NCBI RefSeq assembly: GCF_001544375.1
Contig: NZ_BCQJ01000001.1
Location: 62,001 to 126,000, forward strand
DNA: 64,000 nucleotides
Direction: 5' to 3'
DNA from: Enterococcus canis NBRC 100695
Lineage (GTDB): Bacteria > Bacillota > Bacilli > Lactobacillales > Enterococcaceae
In this document: positions 35,747-44,423 of the stretch, in pieces
Layout of the letters: each line of letters opens with the position of its first letter
Position numbering within the stretch: the first letter of the stretch is position 1
The notes under the pieces: model-generated
What the model was told of the DNA's origin: nothing
What the model saw: only the letters and a program-made list of their open reading frames with translations
Databases searched by the model: none
Position numbers and translations under genes: made by a program

Positions 35747-37078
35747 ATGGATTTTGATGTATTATTTCTAGGCAGTGGTCAAGGGGCCTGGAATGGCGCG
35801 ATACCGATGGCCAAAGCCGGCCTACGGGTAGGCGTGATTGAGGAAGGACTATTCGGTGGCGTGTGTACGAACCGAGGCTGTAACGCCAAAATCACCTTAG
35901 ACCGCCCAGTAGACGTTTTAAGACAGTTAGAAGCGCTACAAGGTCAAGGTGTAACAGGTTTACCTAAATTAGACTGGGGCGATGCTATGGCCCATAAACA
36001 CGCGGTCATTGATCACTTAGCGGCGGCTAATAAACAAAAATTAGAAGACGCAGGGGTGACAACGATTATCGGTCACGGCGTCTTTCAAGATGACCATACC
36101 TTAAAAGTGGGAGAAAAAAGCTATACTGCCAAGAAAATCGTGTTAGTAACCGGACGTCTGCCTCACCAGATGGCGATCCCAGGCAGTGAGTTGTTCCACG
36201 ATAGTACTGATTTCATGGTGATGGCGCAAATGCCGAAACGACTTACTTTGATAGGGGGCGGCTATATTGCACTAGAATTTGCGACGGTGGCCAACGCTTT
36301 TGGAGCTGATGTGACTGTCATTTTGCGTGGTCAAACAGTCTTGCACGATTTTTACCCGCCTTACGTCAAGGCTGTCGTGAGAGACCTCACGCAACGAGGC
36401 GTCAAATTTCATTATAACGAGACCATTCAGGAGGCCCGAGAAACGAACGCGGGAATCGAATTGTTAGGGGCCAATGGGTACCACCATTTGACCGATTATG
36501 TGGTGGATGCTACCGGTCGGGTGCCACAACTGACGGGCATGAATTTTGAAGGAATTGGACTTGCTACGACTGAAGAAGGGATTCCTGTCAATGACTACTT
36601 GCAGACGAATTTGGCGCATATTTACGCGATGGGTGATGTGGTGGTAAAAACAGTGCCTAAGATTACCCCAGTAGCAGCGTATGAATCTCAGTATTTAGCG
36701 CGCGTCTTTACGGGGCAGACAACAGAGCCAATCCAGTACCCGATTATTGCGCAAACCGTCTTTACTTCGCCACGGATTGCTACGGCGGGGATTTCACCCA
36801 TGGCGGCCTTAAAGGACCCAGACCGTTATACCATCACTTCAGTGGATTATGCCGATAAAGATTGGTTCCATCAAGTGGGTAATGATCCCATCAACCTAAT
36901 TACCTTTGTCCATGACCAAGAGGGCTACCTAGTAGGGGTGACAAATGTCGGACCTGATGCGGTGGAAACGGTTAATGGCTTGCTGGATGTCATGAATCAG
37001 CATATCAAAGCACCGTCGCAGGAAGAGTTGATTTACATTTTCCCAAGTATCGCCCATTCTTACATGAAATATATCTAA
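35747..37078 (+). CDS. FAD pyridine-nucleotide disulfide oxidoreductase family protein
   Basis: A 443-residue flavoprotein of the glutathione/mercuric reductase family. The FAD Rossmann motif begins LFLGSGQGAWNGAIPMAKAG; the redox-active pair is in GGVCTNRGCNAKI (Cys-x4-Cys, about residues 43 and 48); a second Rossmann motif is LIGGGYIALEFATVANAFG; and YAMGDVV binds FAD. The C-terminal dimerisation domain ends IYIFPSIAHSYMKYI, where reductases normally have an HPT-x-x-E motif with the catalytic His; Phe stands at that place. The disulfide substrate is unknown. Confidence 0.85.
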   Translation: MDFDVLFLGSGQGAWNGAIPMAKAGLRVGVIEEGLFGGVCTNRGCNAKITLDRPVDVLRQLEALQGQGVTGLPKLDWGDAMAHKHAVIDHLAAANKQKLEDAGVTTIIGHGVFQDDHTLKVGEKSYTAKKIVLVTGRLPHQMAIPGSELFHDSTDFMVMAQMPKRLTLIGGGYIALEFATVANAFGADVTVILRGQTVLHDFYPPYVKAVVRDLTQRGVKFHYNETIQEARETNAGIELLGANGYHHLTDYVVDATGRVPQLTGMNFEGIGLATTEEGIPVNDYLQTNLAHIYAMGDVVVKTVPKITPVAAYESQYLARVFTGQTTEPIQYPIIAQTVFTSPRIATAGISPMAALKDPDRYTITSVDYADKDWFHQVGNDPINLITFVHDQEGYLVGVTNVGPDAVETVNGLLDVMNQHIKAPSQEELIYIFPSIAHSYMKYI

Positions 37079-37084
37079 ATAACC

Positions 37085-37137
37085 AAAATGATGCAAAAAA
37101 AATACCGCTTTCAAGGGTGTTTCTTTGCACCATTTTT
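37085..37137 (+). terminator. Possible terminator
   Basis: An imperfect stem AAAATG-TGCAAA with TTTGCA-CATTTT, long loop, T run. Position between two plus-strand genes fits. Confidence 0.45.
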
Positions 37138-37189
37138 TCGCAACTGCTACTATAAATATGTAAGAAATTGAGAAAATGGAGGGAACAAG

Positions 37190-38962
37190 ATGCGTTATAC
37201 CAATGGAAACTATGAAGCTTTTGCGCGGCCCAGAAAGCCGCAAGGTATCGAAGATAAACAGGCTCATATCGTAGGTGGCGGACTAGCCGGACTGGCAGCG
37301 GCCGTTTTCCTGATTCGCGATGGTCAAATGGCAGGCGATCACATCCACATTTACGAAGAATTATCCCTTTCAGGCGGTTCGCTAGATGGAAAGTTCATTC
37401 CCCACGATGGTTTTGTCACACGAGGCGGCCGCGAAATGGAGAATCACTTTGAATGTCTCTGGGATCTATTTCGCTCAGTTCCCTCACTTGAAGTAGCAGA
37501 TGCCTCTGTCTTGGACGAATTCTACTGGCTGGATCACGATGATCCTAACTCATCTAATTGCCGGATTATTCATCATCAAGGAGAACGGGCAGCCGATGAT
37601 GGCGAGTTTACCTTGAGTAAGACCGCCCAAAAAGAATTAGTAGAATTGTTCATGACTTCCGAAGACCAGCTGATTGGAAAACGAATTGAAGATGTCTTTG
37701 GTGACGAATTCTTTGCCTCCAATTTCTGGCTATACTGGTGCTCCATGTTTGCCTTTGAAAAATGGCATTCTGCTATTGAAATGCGCCGTTACATCATGCG
37801 TTTTATTCACCACATCAAAGGCTTACCAGACTTTACCGCTTTAAAATTTACGAAATATAATCAATACGAATCATTAGTCAAACCTTTACTGGCCTTTTTA
37901 GAAGGTGAAGGTGTCGACTTCCAATATGAGACCCAGGTTGAGAATATCACCATGGAAATCACCATGGATGAAAAGGTAGCTCGCGGACTTTCTCTCATAA
38001 AAGCAGGGGAGAAAAAAGAAGTCCTATTAACAAAACAGGATTTAGTATTTGTGACGAACGGCTCCATCACAGAAAGCTCAACCCAAGGAGATCATCACAC
38101 TCCAGCGCCGATTACTCACGAGTTAGGCGGTAGCTGGAAATTGTGGCAGAATTTAGCCCAACAATCGCCAGATTTTGGTCATCCCGAAGTCTTTTGTGAA
38201 AATCTACCAGACGAAAGTTGGTTTGTTTCCGCAACGGTTACGTGGCAAAACTTCGATATCGAGCCTTATATCGAGCGCTTAACACATCGAAAATTACGGA
38301 CTGGAAAAATCGTCACTGGCGGGATTATTACCATCAAAGACTCTAATTGGCTTATGAGCTTTGCCACGCACCGACAACCACATTTCAAAGAACAAACGGA
38401 TCAACAGACGGTAACTTGGGTTTATGGCCTATTATCCAATACGCCGGGGAATTACATTAAGAAGCCGATTGAGCAGTGCAGCGGTCAAGAGATTGTCCAA
38501 GAATTGATGTATCATCTAGGTGTTCCTGAAGCAGAAATTAAGCGAATGTCGGAAGAATTATGTGTCGTGATTCCCGTTTATATGCCGTTTATCACCTCTT
38601 ACTTTATGTTGCGAGAACCTGGTGATCGCCCGTTAGTGATTCCTAACGGCTCCCAGAATCTAGCCTTTATTGGCAACTTTGCGGAAACAGAACGGGATAC
38701 AGTCTTCACTACCGAATACTCGGTCCGTACCGCGATGGAGGCTGTTTATCGCTTCCTAGATTTAGAACGGGGCGTACCCGAAGTCTATGCTTCTGCCTAT
38801 GACCTGCGTTCGCTAGCAAATGCGGTTTATTACTTATCAGATAAGAAGAAACTGACTGAAATGGATATGCCGTTTGTGGAGCGGAAAATCGTGGAACGTT
38901 TCGTGAAGAAGATTGAGCATACCTATATTGGTGATTTACTGCGGGATAATCATTTGATTTAA
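37190..38962 (+). CDS. ohyA: Oleate hydratase
   Basis: A 590-residue FAD enzyme that adds water to the cis-9 double bond of oleic acid to give 10-hydroxystearate, a membrane-lipid detoxifying reaction. The N-terminus MRYTNGNYEAFARPRKP and FAD motif HIVGGGLAGLAAAVFLIRDG are characteristic, followed by SLSGGSLDGKF and RGGREMENHFECLWDLF. Length is normal for the family. GGAGGG precedes ATG 37190. It is a single-gene unit between two terminators. Confidence 0.95.
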   Translation: MRYTNGNYEAFARPRKPQGIEDKQAHIVGGGLAGLAAAVFLIRDGQMAGDHIHIYEELSLSGGSLDGKFIPHDGFVTRGGREMENHFECLWDLFRSVPSLEVADASVLDEFYWLDHDDPNSSNCRIIHHQGERAADDGEFTLSKTAQKELVELFMTSEDQLIGKRIEDVFGDEFFASNFWLYWCSMFAFEKWHSAIEMRRYIMRFIHHIKGLPDFTALKFTKYNQYESLVKPLLAFLEGEGVDFQYETQVENITMEITMDEKVARGLSLIKAGEKKEVLLTKQDLVFVTNGSITESSTQGDHHTPAPITHELGGSWKLWQNLAQQSPDFGHPEVFCENLPDESWFVSATVTWQNFDIEPYIERLTHRKLRTGKIVTGGIITIKDSNWLMSFATHRQPHFKEQTDQQTVTWVYGLLSNTPGNYIKKPIEQCSGQEIVQELMYHLGVPEAEIKRMSEELCVVIPVYMPFITSYFMLREPGDRPLVIPNGSQNLAFIGNFAETERDTVFTTEYSVRTAMEAVYRFLDLERGVPEVYASAYDLRSLANAVYYLSDKKKLTEMDMPFVERKIVERFVKKIEHTYIGDLLRDNHLI

Positions 38963-38974
38963 AGCTAAAACCGA

Positions 38975-39020
38975 ACACCAATGGATTATGTAGTAACTAC
39001 TAGTCCATTGGTATTTTTTT
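38975..39020 (+). terminator. Rho-independent terminator
   Basis: ACCAATGGA pairs with TCCATTGGT across a loop with its own small inverted repeat, then TTTTTTT. Confidence 0.8.
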
Positions 39021-39109
39021 GAGAGCTTTAAGAATTCCATAAAGTAGCGGACAAAAGTGTCAATCTGCGGTATCCTTATAAAGGATTACGTATGAAATGA
39101 GGAAATCAA

Positions 39110-40252
39110 ATGAGTCGAGTGGAACGTTATAAAGAGATTCATAAACAAGCGAAACCAGAAAAAGCACCACAAATACGAAAAACAATCAAACGACCAAATA
39201 CGGAACATGCCTATCAAGAAGACCAGGTACCGCTACAAGATGCGCCAGAATATCCAGATTATGATAATCGTGAGCCACGGGGCCCAGGCGGTGGTAACGG
39301 TCGCGGCGGGCAACAACCACCTAAGAAAAAGAAAACGCCTAAGCCGAAGAAAAGACGAAAAAAATCTTGGCTGCGCCGTATCCTGCTGGTCCTGCTTTTA
39401 TTGCTTGCTTTGGCTGTGGGCATGTTTTATAAAGGTCATTTGACGGCTAAAAATGATAAGGAGCTTGTCCCTGAACCGGAGGAAACCTTCAACGGCTTTA
39501 AAAATTCGGATGGCTCGTCAAATATTTTGATATTGGGTAGTGATAGTCGCGGCGAGGATGCAGGTCGTGCAGATACGATTATGGTGTTGCAATTAGATGG
39601 CAAGACTAAGAAAGCTAAATTGATCTCATTTATGCGGGATAGCTTTGTAGATATTCCCGATGTAGGTATGAATAAAATCAATTCAGCTTATGCATACGGC
39701 GGAGCGGATTTAGTCCGAAGAACCCTGAAACAAAACTTTGGTATTGAATGCCGCTATTACGTCAAAGTAGACTTCCAATCCTTTGAAAAGGTCATCGACA
39801 CGATGTTCCCTGGTGGTGTGCAAATTGATGCTGAAAAAGATATGAGTAAAAACATTGATGCTGATATCAAAAAAGGGGAACGAAAGATGGATGGTCATAC
39901 ACTGTTGCAGTATGCACGTTTCCGGATGGATGAAGAGGGTGACTTTGGTCGCGTGCGCCGGCAGCAGCAAGTTATGAATGCCGTTTTATCTCAAATGAAG
40001 AATCCGCTGAATCTAATTCATTTGCCAGAAGGTGCGGGAACTTTAATGGGGTATTTATCAACGGATGTCCCAACAAGCTACATGGTAAAAAATAGTGTGG
40101 GCACGTTATTAAAAGCGGCTAATGGTATTGATCGGCTGACGGTGCCGGTCAAGGATAGCTGGGCATATGGCACCTCTGATTATGCTGGTAGTGTATTGGA
40201 GCTGGATATGGCGATGAACCAACAAGCGATTACTAAGTTTTTATCTGAATAA
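39110..40252 (+). CDS. LytR-CpsA-Psr family phosphotransferase
   Basis: A 380-residue wall enzyme that attaches teichoic acid or polysaccharide to peptidoglycan. A hydrophilic, basic cytoplasmic tail (1-88, with a Gly-rich patch and a run of Lys/Arg), a membrane anchor (about 89-107) and the LCP domain with ILGSDSRGEDAGRADTIMVLQL, FMRDSFVDIP, KINSAYAYGG and RFRMDEEGDFGRVRRQQQV. Acceptor polymer unknown. Single-gene unit. Confidence 0.92.
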   Translation: MSRVERYKEIHKQAKPEKAPQIRKTIKRPNTEHAYQEDQVPLQDAPEYPDYDNREPRGPGGGNGRGGQQPPKKKKTPKPKKRRKKSWLRRILLVLLLLLALAVGMFYKGHLTAKNDKELVPEPEETFNGFKNSDGSSNILILGSDSRGEDAGRADTIMVLQLDGKTKKAKLISFMRDSFVDIPDVGMNKINSAYAYGGADLVRRTLKQNFGIECRYYVKVDFQSFEKVIDTMFPGGVQIDAEKDMSKNIDADIKKGERKMDGHTLLQYARFRMDEEGDFGRVRRQQQVMNAVLSQMKNPLNLIHLPEGAGTLMGYLSTDVPTSYMVKNSVGTLLKAANGIDRLTVPVKDSWAYGTSDYAGSVLELDMAMNQQAITKFLSE

Positions 40253-40259
40253 CAACCCT

Positions 40260-40294
40260 AACCTGTCTCGGAGACTCTTGCGAGACAGGTTTTC
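40260..40294 (+). terminator. Rho-independent terminator
   Basis: ACCTGTCTCG (40261-40270) pairs perfectly with CGAGACAGGT (40281-40290), then TTTT. Confidence 0.85.
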
Positions 40295-40384
40295 ATTGTC
40301 ATTTTTCATTGAAACATTTCACAGCCTTATGATTTATGGTATAGTTATGGTACGTGTAAAAAAGCGAAACGAGAGGAAGTAAGT

Positions 40385-41233
40385 ATGAAAACCGCGATTG
40401 TAACCGATAGTACAGCGTTTCTTCCTGAACGCGTGAAAGAACATAAAGATTTATTTATTATTCCGATTCCTGTTATTTTAGATGGTAAAATTTACAATGA
40501 AGGCATTGATATCGAGGCTGACGAATACTACACTCTATTGAATAGTAGTCAAGAATTTCCTACCACTTCACAACCAGCAGTGGGCGAGGTTTTGGCATTA
40601 TATGAACAACTGGCAAAAGATGGTTATGAAGCGATTATTAGCATCCATCTATCTTCAGGTATTTCGGGCTTCGTCAATACTTTACACGCTTTGACGGATG
40701 CTGTTCCTGGTGTTGCGATTTATCCGTATGATTCTAAAATCACAAGTACACCGATGGGACACATGGTAGAAACCGCGCTAAACATGTCAGAAGGCGGCAA
40801 ATCATTGGAAGAGATTTTTGCTAAACTAGATGAGATTCGTGACAACACCTATGCTTACTTAGTAGTCGAAGATTTGAATAATCTTGTGCGAGGTGGTCGC
40901 TTGACGAATGGTGCAGCTTTGATTGGCGGTTTGCTAAAAATCAAACCGGTATTGACTTTTGAAGAAGGAAAGATCGTTTTATACGAAAAAATTCGTTCCA
41001 CTAAGAAGGCCTTTAACCGCTGTGAAGAACTACTGGGCATGCGACAAGAAGAAATCGGCATTCCTGGTAAATTATGGGTTATCCATGCAAACAATCTTGA
41101 AGTAGCAGAAGCAGAAAAAGCCAAACTTGCAGAACGTTACCCTAATGCAACCATTGAAGTCGGCTATTTTGGTCCGGTTATCGGAACGCATTTAGGTGAA
41201 AAGGCGATTGGCTTTGCCATTACACCGGAATAA
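40385..41233 (+). CDS. DegV family fatty-acid-binding protein (second copy)
   Basis: A 282-residue DegV protein: AIVTDSTAFLPE, TTSQPAVGEVLALYEQL (fatty acid carboxylate site), VVEDLNNLVRGGRLTNGAALIGGLLKIKPVL and the C-terminal GPVIGTHLGEKAIGFAI. It is diverged from the first copy, which fits different fatty acid preferences of FakB paralogues, an inference. GAGAGGAAG lies before ATG 40385; own promoter region and terminator. Confidence 0.9.
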   Translation: MKTAIVTDSTAFLPERVKEHKDLFIIPIPVILDGKIYNEGIDIEADEYYTLLNSSQEFPTTSQPAVGEVLALYEQLAKDGYEAIISIHLSSGISGFVNTLHALTDAVPGVAIYPYDSKITSTPMGHMVETALNMSEGGKSLEEIFAKLDEIRDNTYAYLVVEDLNNLVRGGRLTNGAALIGGLLKIKPVLTFEEGKIVLYEKIRSTKKAFNRCEELLGMRQEEIGIPGKLWVIHANNLEVAEAEKAKLAERYPNATIEVGYFGPVIGTHLGEKAIGFAITPE

Positions 41234-41238
41234 AATGC

Positions 41239-41274
41239 AAAAACCTGAAAACTAGCTTCAGGTTTTTCTTTTTG
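41239..41274 (+). terminator. Rho-independent terminator
   Basis: AAAACCTGAA pairs with TTCAGGTTTT around seven bases, then T-rich tail. Confidence 0.87.
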
Positions 41275-41323
41275 ACTAATTATTCAGTTTACATAATAAA
41301 ATTATGATTGATATAAAAAGCAG

Positions 41324-41352
41324 TTGACTTCTTACGGCTAGCGTTCTATTAT
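41324..41352 (+). promoter_or_regulatory. Promoter of the FusB-like attenuator transcript
   Basis: TTGACT (41324-41329), exactly 17 bases, TATTAT (41347-41352). A start about 41359 gives a leader of roughly 125 bases before the FusB-like gene. Confidence 0.75.
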
Positions 41353-41382
41353 AGCAGTACTTGATTTTAAGGGGATGATAGT

Positions 41383-41427
41383 ATGATACGTTTCGTATCA
41401 TTAGTACCGATTGGTGTTGCTCAGTAA
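41383..41427 (+). CDS. Leader peptide of the FusB-like gene
   Basis: A 14-codon open frame, MIRFVSLVPIGVAQ, with AGGGGATGATAGT upstream of its ATG. It ends four bases before the first arm of a strong hairpin. Short leader ORFs of this kind control inducible ribosome-targeting resistance genes by ribosome stalling. Its sequence does not match a leader I know, so its role is an inference from position and structure. Confidence 0.55.
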   Translation: MIRFVSLVPIGVAQ

Positions 41428-41429
41428 CT

Positions 41430-41483
41430 ACGCTTTGTAAGGATTTCCTTCAAAGCGATTCGCAAAAAAGAGAGGAAATCACC
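41430..41483 (+). promoter_or_regulatory. Putative translational attenuator
   Basis: Two mutually exclusive structures are visible. Hairpin A: CGCTTTG (41431-41437) plus AAGG (41439-41442) with CCTT (41447-41450) plus CAAAGCG (41451-41457). Hairpin B: GATTTCCT (41442-41449) pairs perfectly with AGGAAATC (41473-41480), which contains the ribosome binding site of the next gene. A ribosome on the leader ORF could decide between them. The leader start itself is in a perfect stem, ATGATACG-ttt-CGTATCAT (41383-41401). Confidence 0.55.
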
Positions 41484-42119
41484 ATGACAAACATCGCACC
41501 ACACCAATACTTTTATTTGAAGAAAAATGTTGCACAATTAATCAACGCGTATCAATCAGTCAATGATAAGGAAACAATTGCGACCTTTCAAGCGCAGATT
41601 GTAGAAAAAATGACACAGGCAGTCTCAACAGAGTTTGAACCTTTAAAAGACTTAATCGATTTCGCATTAAATACCAGTTTAACTAAAGCAAAAGCCCAAG
41701 ATTACTTTGAATCTTTTAAAAAGTATGTGACCCCGTTTGAGATGCCAACCGCTAAACAGTTGGAAAAAACGTTTAAAAAGGTTAAAAAATTGAAATTGCC
41801 TACGGAAGAGATGGATTTGCAGGAAACCAGCTATTTAGGTTGGAACGATCCAGCAACCCAGCGAAAATATCTCCTGTTACGGGAGGAAGGTAAACTAGTA
41901 GGCGTCTACGGCAAGTTGGCTACTGGTACACAAAAAGGTATTTGTTCTATTTGTCACTCCACGCAAAATGTTGCCTTGTTCCTAGCAACGACCAAGGCGT
42001 CGGCCGACGGAACCTATACTAAAAAAGGAAATTACATTTGTGTGGATAGTCAGAACTGCAACCATCACTTATATGATTTAGAATATTTGCATCAGTTCTA
42101 CCAAACGGTTAAAAGTTAG
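41484..42119 (+). CDS. FusB/FusC-family EF-G-binding protein
   Basis: A 211-residue two-domain protein. The N-terminal helical domain spans about 1-90 and the C-terminal zinc domain about 100-211, with four cysteines C154, C157, C186 and C192 in GICSICHSTQ and YICVDSQNCNHHLYDLEYL. FusB-type proteins bind EF-G and free it from ribosomes stalled by fusidic acid. The family assignment is strong; whether this copy gives resistance is unknown. Preceded by a promoter, a short leader ORF and alternative hairpins, and followed by a terminator. Confidence 0.88.
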   Translation: MTNIAPHQYFYLKKNVAQLINAYQSVNDKETIATFQAQIVEKMTQAVSTEFEPLKDLIDFALNTSLTKAKAQDYFESFKKYVTPFEMPTAKQLEKTFKKVKKLKLPTEEMDLQETSYLGWNDPATQRKYLLLREEGKLVGVYGKLATGTQKGICSICHSTQNVALFLATTKASADGTYTKKGNYICVDSQNCNHHLYDLEYLHQFYQTVKS

Positions 42120-42150
42120 TTTCGTAAAAGGCATAAACTGCATAATGCGC

Positions 42151-42188
42151 AAAAGCTGTGAGAAGATACCTCACAGCTTTTTTGTTTG
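42151..42188 (+). terminator. Rho-independent terminator
   Basis: AAAAGCTGTGAG pairs perfectly with CTCACAGCTTTT around seven bases, then T run. Confidence 0.9.
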
Positions 42189-42336
42189 ATTTTTATCAAT
42201 AAAAACATCTCTGAAAAGGACTGTCTCGTTACATGACCATCCATTTTTCACAATCGTTATTTAATAAGATGGAAATATCTACGTTTTATCATGATAGATA
42301 CCTTTATGACAGTTTCATGACGCTGATTTTTAGTAA

Positions 42337-42364
42337 TTGAAATAGAACATTGCCATGTTATACT
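42337..42364 (+). promoter_or_regulatory. Promoter of the following membrane protein gene
   Basis: TTGAAA (42337-42342), 16 bases, TATACT (42359-42364). The rest of 42190-42336 is AT-rich and shows no gene. Confidence 0.6.
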
Positions 42365-42419
42365 AATAATAAGTATAAGAGAAACAACGCTTTTTAAAGA
42401 CGGTTTTATAGGAGGCAAT

Positions 42420-42773
42420 ATGTATATCAAAAAAGGTTATCTAGTATTTTTCTCATTACTTTGCTTAACGCTACTTATTAGTGTGAGTGTTCTTTTTATG
42501 AAATCAAGACCCCGCAGCGCGACCTTTGCTTATAGCGGCACAGTCAGCGAAATAGATGATCACTATATTAAAATTGAGAACAAAGCAAATTCGCGAAACA
42601 TCGAAGCGTTGTATGTATTCGGTGGAGACAAACTGATTGTGTCAGGGATGGCACATCAAGTTTCCATCGGGGAAAGTGTGACAATAACCACCAACAATGT
42701 TGTAGATATTGGTAGCGAAGAATCTTTAACCTATGTGGTCTCCGCAACTCAGCTGCGAGTTAACGAGAAATAA
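42420..42773 (+). CDS. Small membrane-anchored protein, unknown function
   Basis: A 117-residue protein with an N-terminal membrane segment (about 7-27, YLVFFSLLCLTLLISVSVLF) and a small outer domain of beta strands (SGTVSEIDDHYIKIENK, GESVTITTNNVV), like an OB or barrel domain. No family recognised. ATAGGAGG precedes ATG 42420. Own promoter; terminated by a shared bidirectional hairpin. Confidence 0.72.
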   Translation: MYIKKGYLVFFSLLCLTLLISVSVLFMKSRPRSATFAYSGTVSEIDDHYIKIENKANSRNIEALYVFGGDKLIVSGMAHQVSIGESVTITTNNVVDIGSEESLTYVVSATQLRVNEK

Positions 42774-42791
42774 TCGGCTTATCGAAAAAAC

Positions 42792-42829
42792 CTTTTAAAA
42801 GACCGCTTTATCTAGCAGTCTTTTAAAAG
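42792..42829. terminator. Bidirectional terminator
   Basis: CTTTTAAAAGAC (42792-42803) pairs perfectly with GTCTTTTAAAAG (42818-42829), between convergent genes. Confidence 0.82.
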
Positions 42830-42842
42830 ATTTTCGTAATTA

Positions 42843-44003
42843 TTAACTAGTATGTGTTTGTCTAACGCCTTTTTCCAAGAGAATCGTTGCTGCGAATAAA
42901 ATGAAGCTAAAAATGCCCAGAATATAAGGGAAAATAGCCATACCAAAGTATTGTGAAATGACACCTAACAAGGGTGGTAAGCAGGTAGTACCTACATAAG
43001 CTAAACCAACTTGTAAACTCATTACTTGAGTAGAAACGTCAGTACCAAAACGGCGCGGCGTCTCCTGTAACATCGTGGGGAAAATAGCCGCAGAACCAAG
43101 CCCCGTTAACGCAAATCCAACTAAAGAGTATTGACCGGGAAGGATCATCAACAGAACGACTCCGATAACAAGTAAAGTTTCACTAACATATAGGATAAAG
43201 CGATTGCCAAAACGGAAGGTCATAAAACCTGCTATCAAACGTCCGATCGTGATACTGGCATAATAAGTTGAAGTAATAAAGGCCGCTGTATTTACATGAA
43301 TTCCTTTCGCATTCACCAAAAAGGTACTACCCCAAAGCCCAATACTAGCCTCAGTTCCTACGTAGAAAATGAACGCTAATAAACTAAATATGACGCCAGG
43401 TTTAGTTATCACTTGACGTAAGGTAGTGGTACGTTTCCCTGTCTCTGCGACAGGAACGTGAACCTTTTTCCAAAGTGGAATTGAACGAGTCAGCAATAGA
43501 ACCAGTAGTAGCTGAATAATACCCAATACCAGATAGCCCATCCGCCAGCTTAAGCTATTACTTAATAGAATACCCATAATGATGGGACCAACTGTCGCAC
43601 CAATTCCCCAAAAGGCATGGAGCCAATTCATGTGGTGCGCTTTGTAATGAAGATCCACATAATCATTGACTGAAGTATCAATCGCCCCAGCCCCTAATCC
43701 TAACGGAATCGCAAATAGTAACAGCATCCAGTAATAATTTGCGGTGCTATACCCCAGCAAACCAATTGCCGTTGCTAGTACACTGAACAGAACCAATTTA
43801 CCGATACCAAAACGCTCAATCAAGGGAATCGTTTGTAGGCTGGAAAGAATGGTACAAACGGAAACGACCATCGCAATCAAACCGGCTGCGCTAGTGACTA
43901 AATGCAGTTCTTGATGCATGGTGGGCCACGCAGTCCCTAAAACAGAGTCGGGTAATCCCAAACTGATAAAAACAAAATAAATAATAATCAATAATTTATT
44001 CAT
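42843..44003 (-). CDS. MFS transporter, sugar type
   Basis: A 386-residue protein with twelve hydrophobic segments. LGLPDSVLGTAWPTMHQEL at the N-terminus, AGAIDTSVNDYVDLHYKAHHMNWLHAFWGIGATVGPII in the middle (two pieces) resemble the FucP/YfkF-like group of major facilitator permeases. Substrate unknown. GAGGAGGTC precedes the minus-strand ATG. Single-gene unit divergent from the next gene. Confidence 0.85.
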   Translation of the reverse strand: MNKLLIIIYFVFISLGLPDSVLGTAWPTMHQELHLVTSAAGLIAMVVSVCTILSSLQTIPLIERFGIGKLVLFSVLATAIGLLGYSTANYYWMLLLFAIPLGLGAGAIDTSVNDYVDLHYKAHHMNWLHAFWGIGATVGPIIMGILLSNSLSWRMGYLVLGIIQLLLVLLLTRSIPLWKKVHVPVAETGKRTTTLRQVITKPGVIFSLLAFIFYVGTEASIGLWGSTFLVNAKGIHVNTAAFITSTYYASITIGRLIAGFMTFRFGNRFILYVSETLLVIGVVLLMILPGQYSLVGFALTGLGSAAIFPTMLQETPRRFGTDVSTQVMSLQVGLAYVGTTCLPPLLGVISQYFGMAIFPYILGIFSFILFAATILLEKGVRQTHTS

Positions 44004-44086
44004 AAGACCTCCTCGATTTTATTGTACCGGTTCTCTTCCACTTTGGCGAGAGATGGTATACTAGAATTATCTCAAAGGAGGGCATT

Positions 44087-44407
44087 ATGACAAAATCTTT
44101 TAAACGACTACTCGCAATCATCGTAACCGTTCTTTTGCTTACCATAGTGGTTCTTTGTCAAAAACATGATACCCATGAAATAACTGGTTATTTTTGGGAT
44201 CAAAAGCTTGCGGCTGGCCCACGCCTGACTTCTCAAACTAACGATTTAGGACAACAAATAGCATCCTATGAATGGTATCAATTACCTTCTGATCAACTTG
44301 AGAACGGTGATTATGTACAAGTAACTTATCGCGGCGCTATTATGGAGTCTTATCCTATGCAGTTTCAAGAAATAATCGCAGTTGAGAAACTTCCCGCAGG
44401 AGAATAG
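44087..44407 (+). CDS. Small exported protein, DUF3221-like
   Basis: A 106-residue protein with an N-terminal hydrophobic segment (about 8-27) and no clear lipobox. The C-terminal part LENGDYVQVTYRGAIMESYPMQ resembles the ESYP motif of YobA/DUF3221 proteins; the match is by eye. Extended -10 TGGTATACT (ends 44062) and AAAGGAGGG precede it. It is 16 bases before the hydrolase gene. Confidence 0.6.
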   Translation: MTKSFKRLLAIIVTVLLLTIVVLCQKHDTHEITGYFWDQKLAAGPRLTSQTNDLGQQIASYEWYQLPSDQLENGDYVQVTYRGAIMESYPMQFQEIIAVEKLPAGE

Positions 44408-44423
44408 TCGGAAGGAGCAAAGC

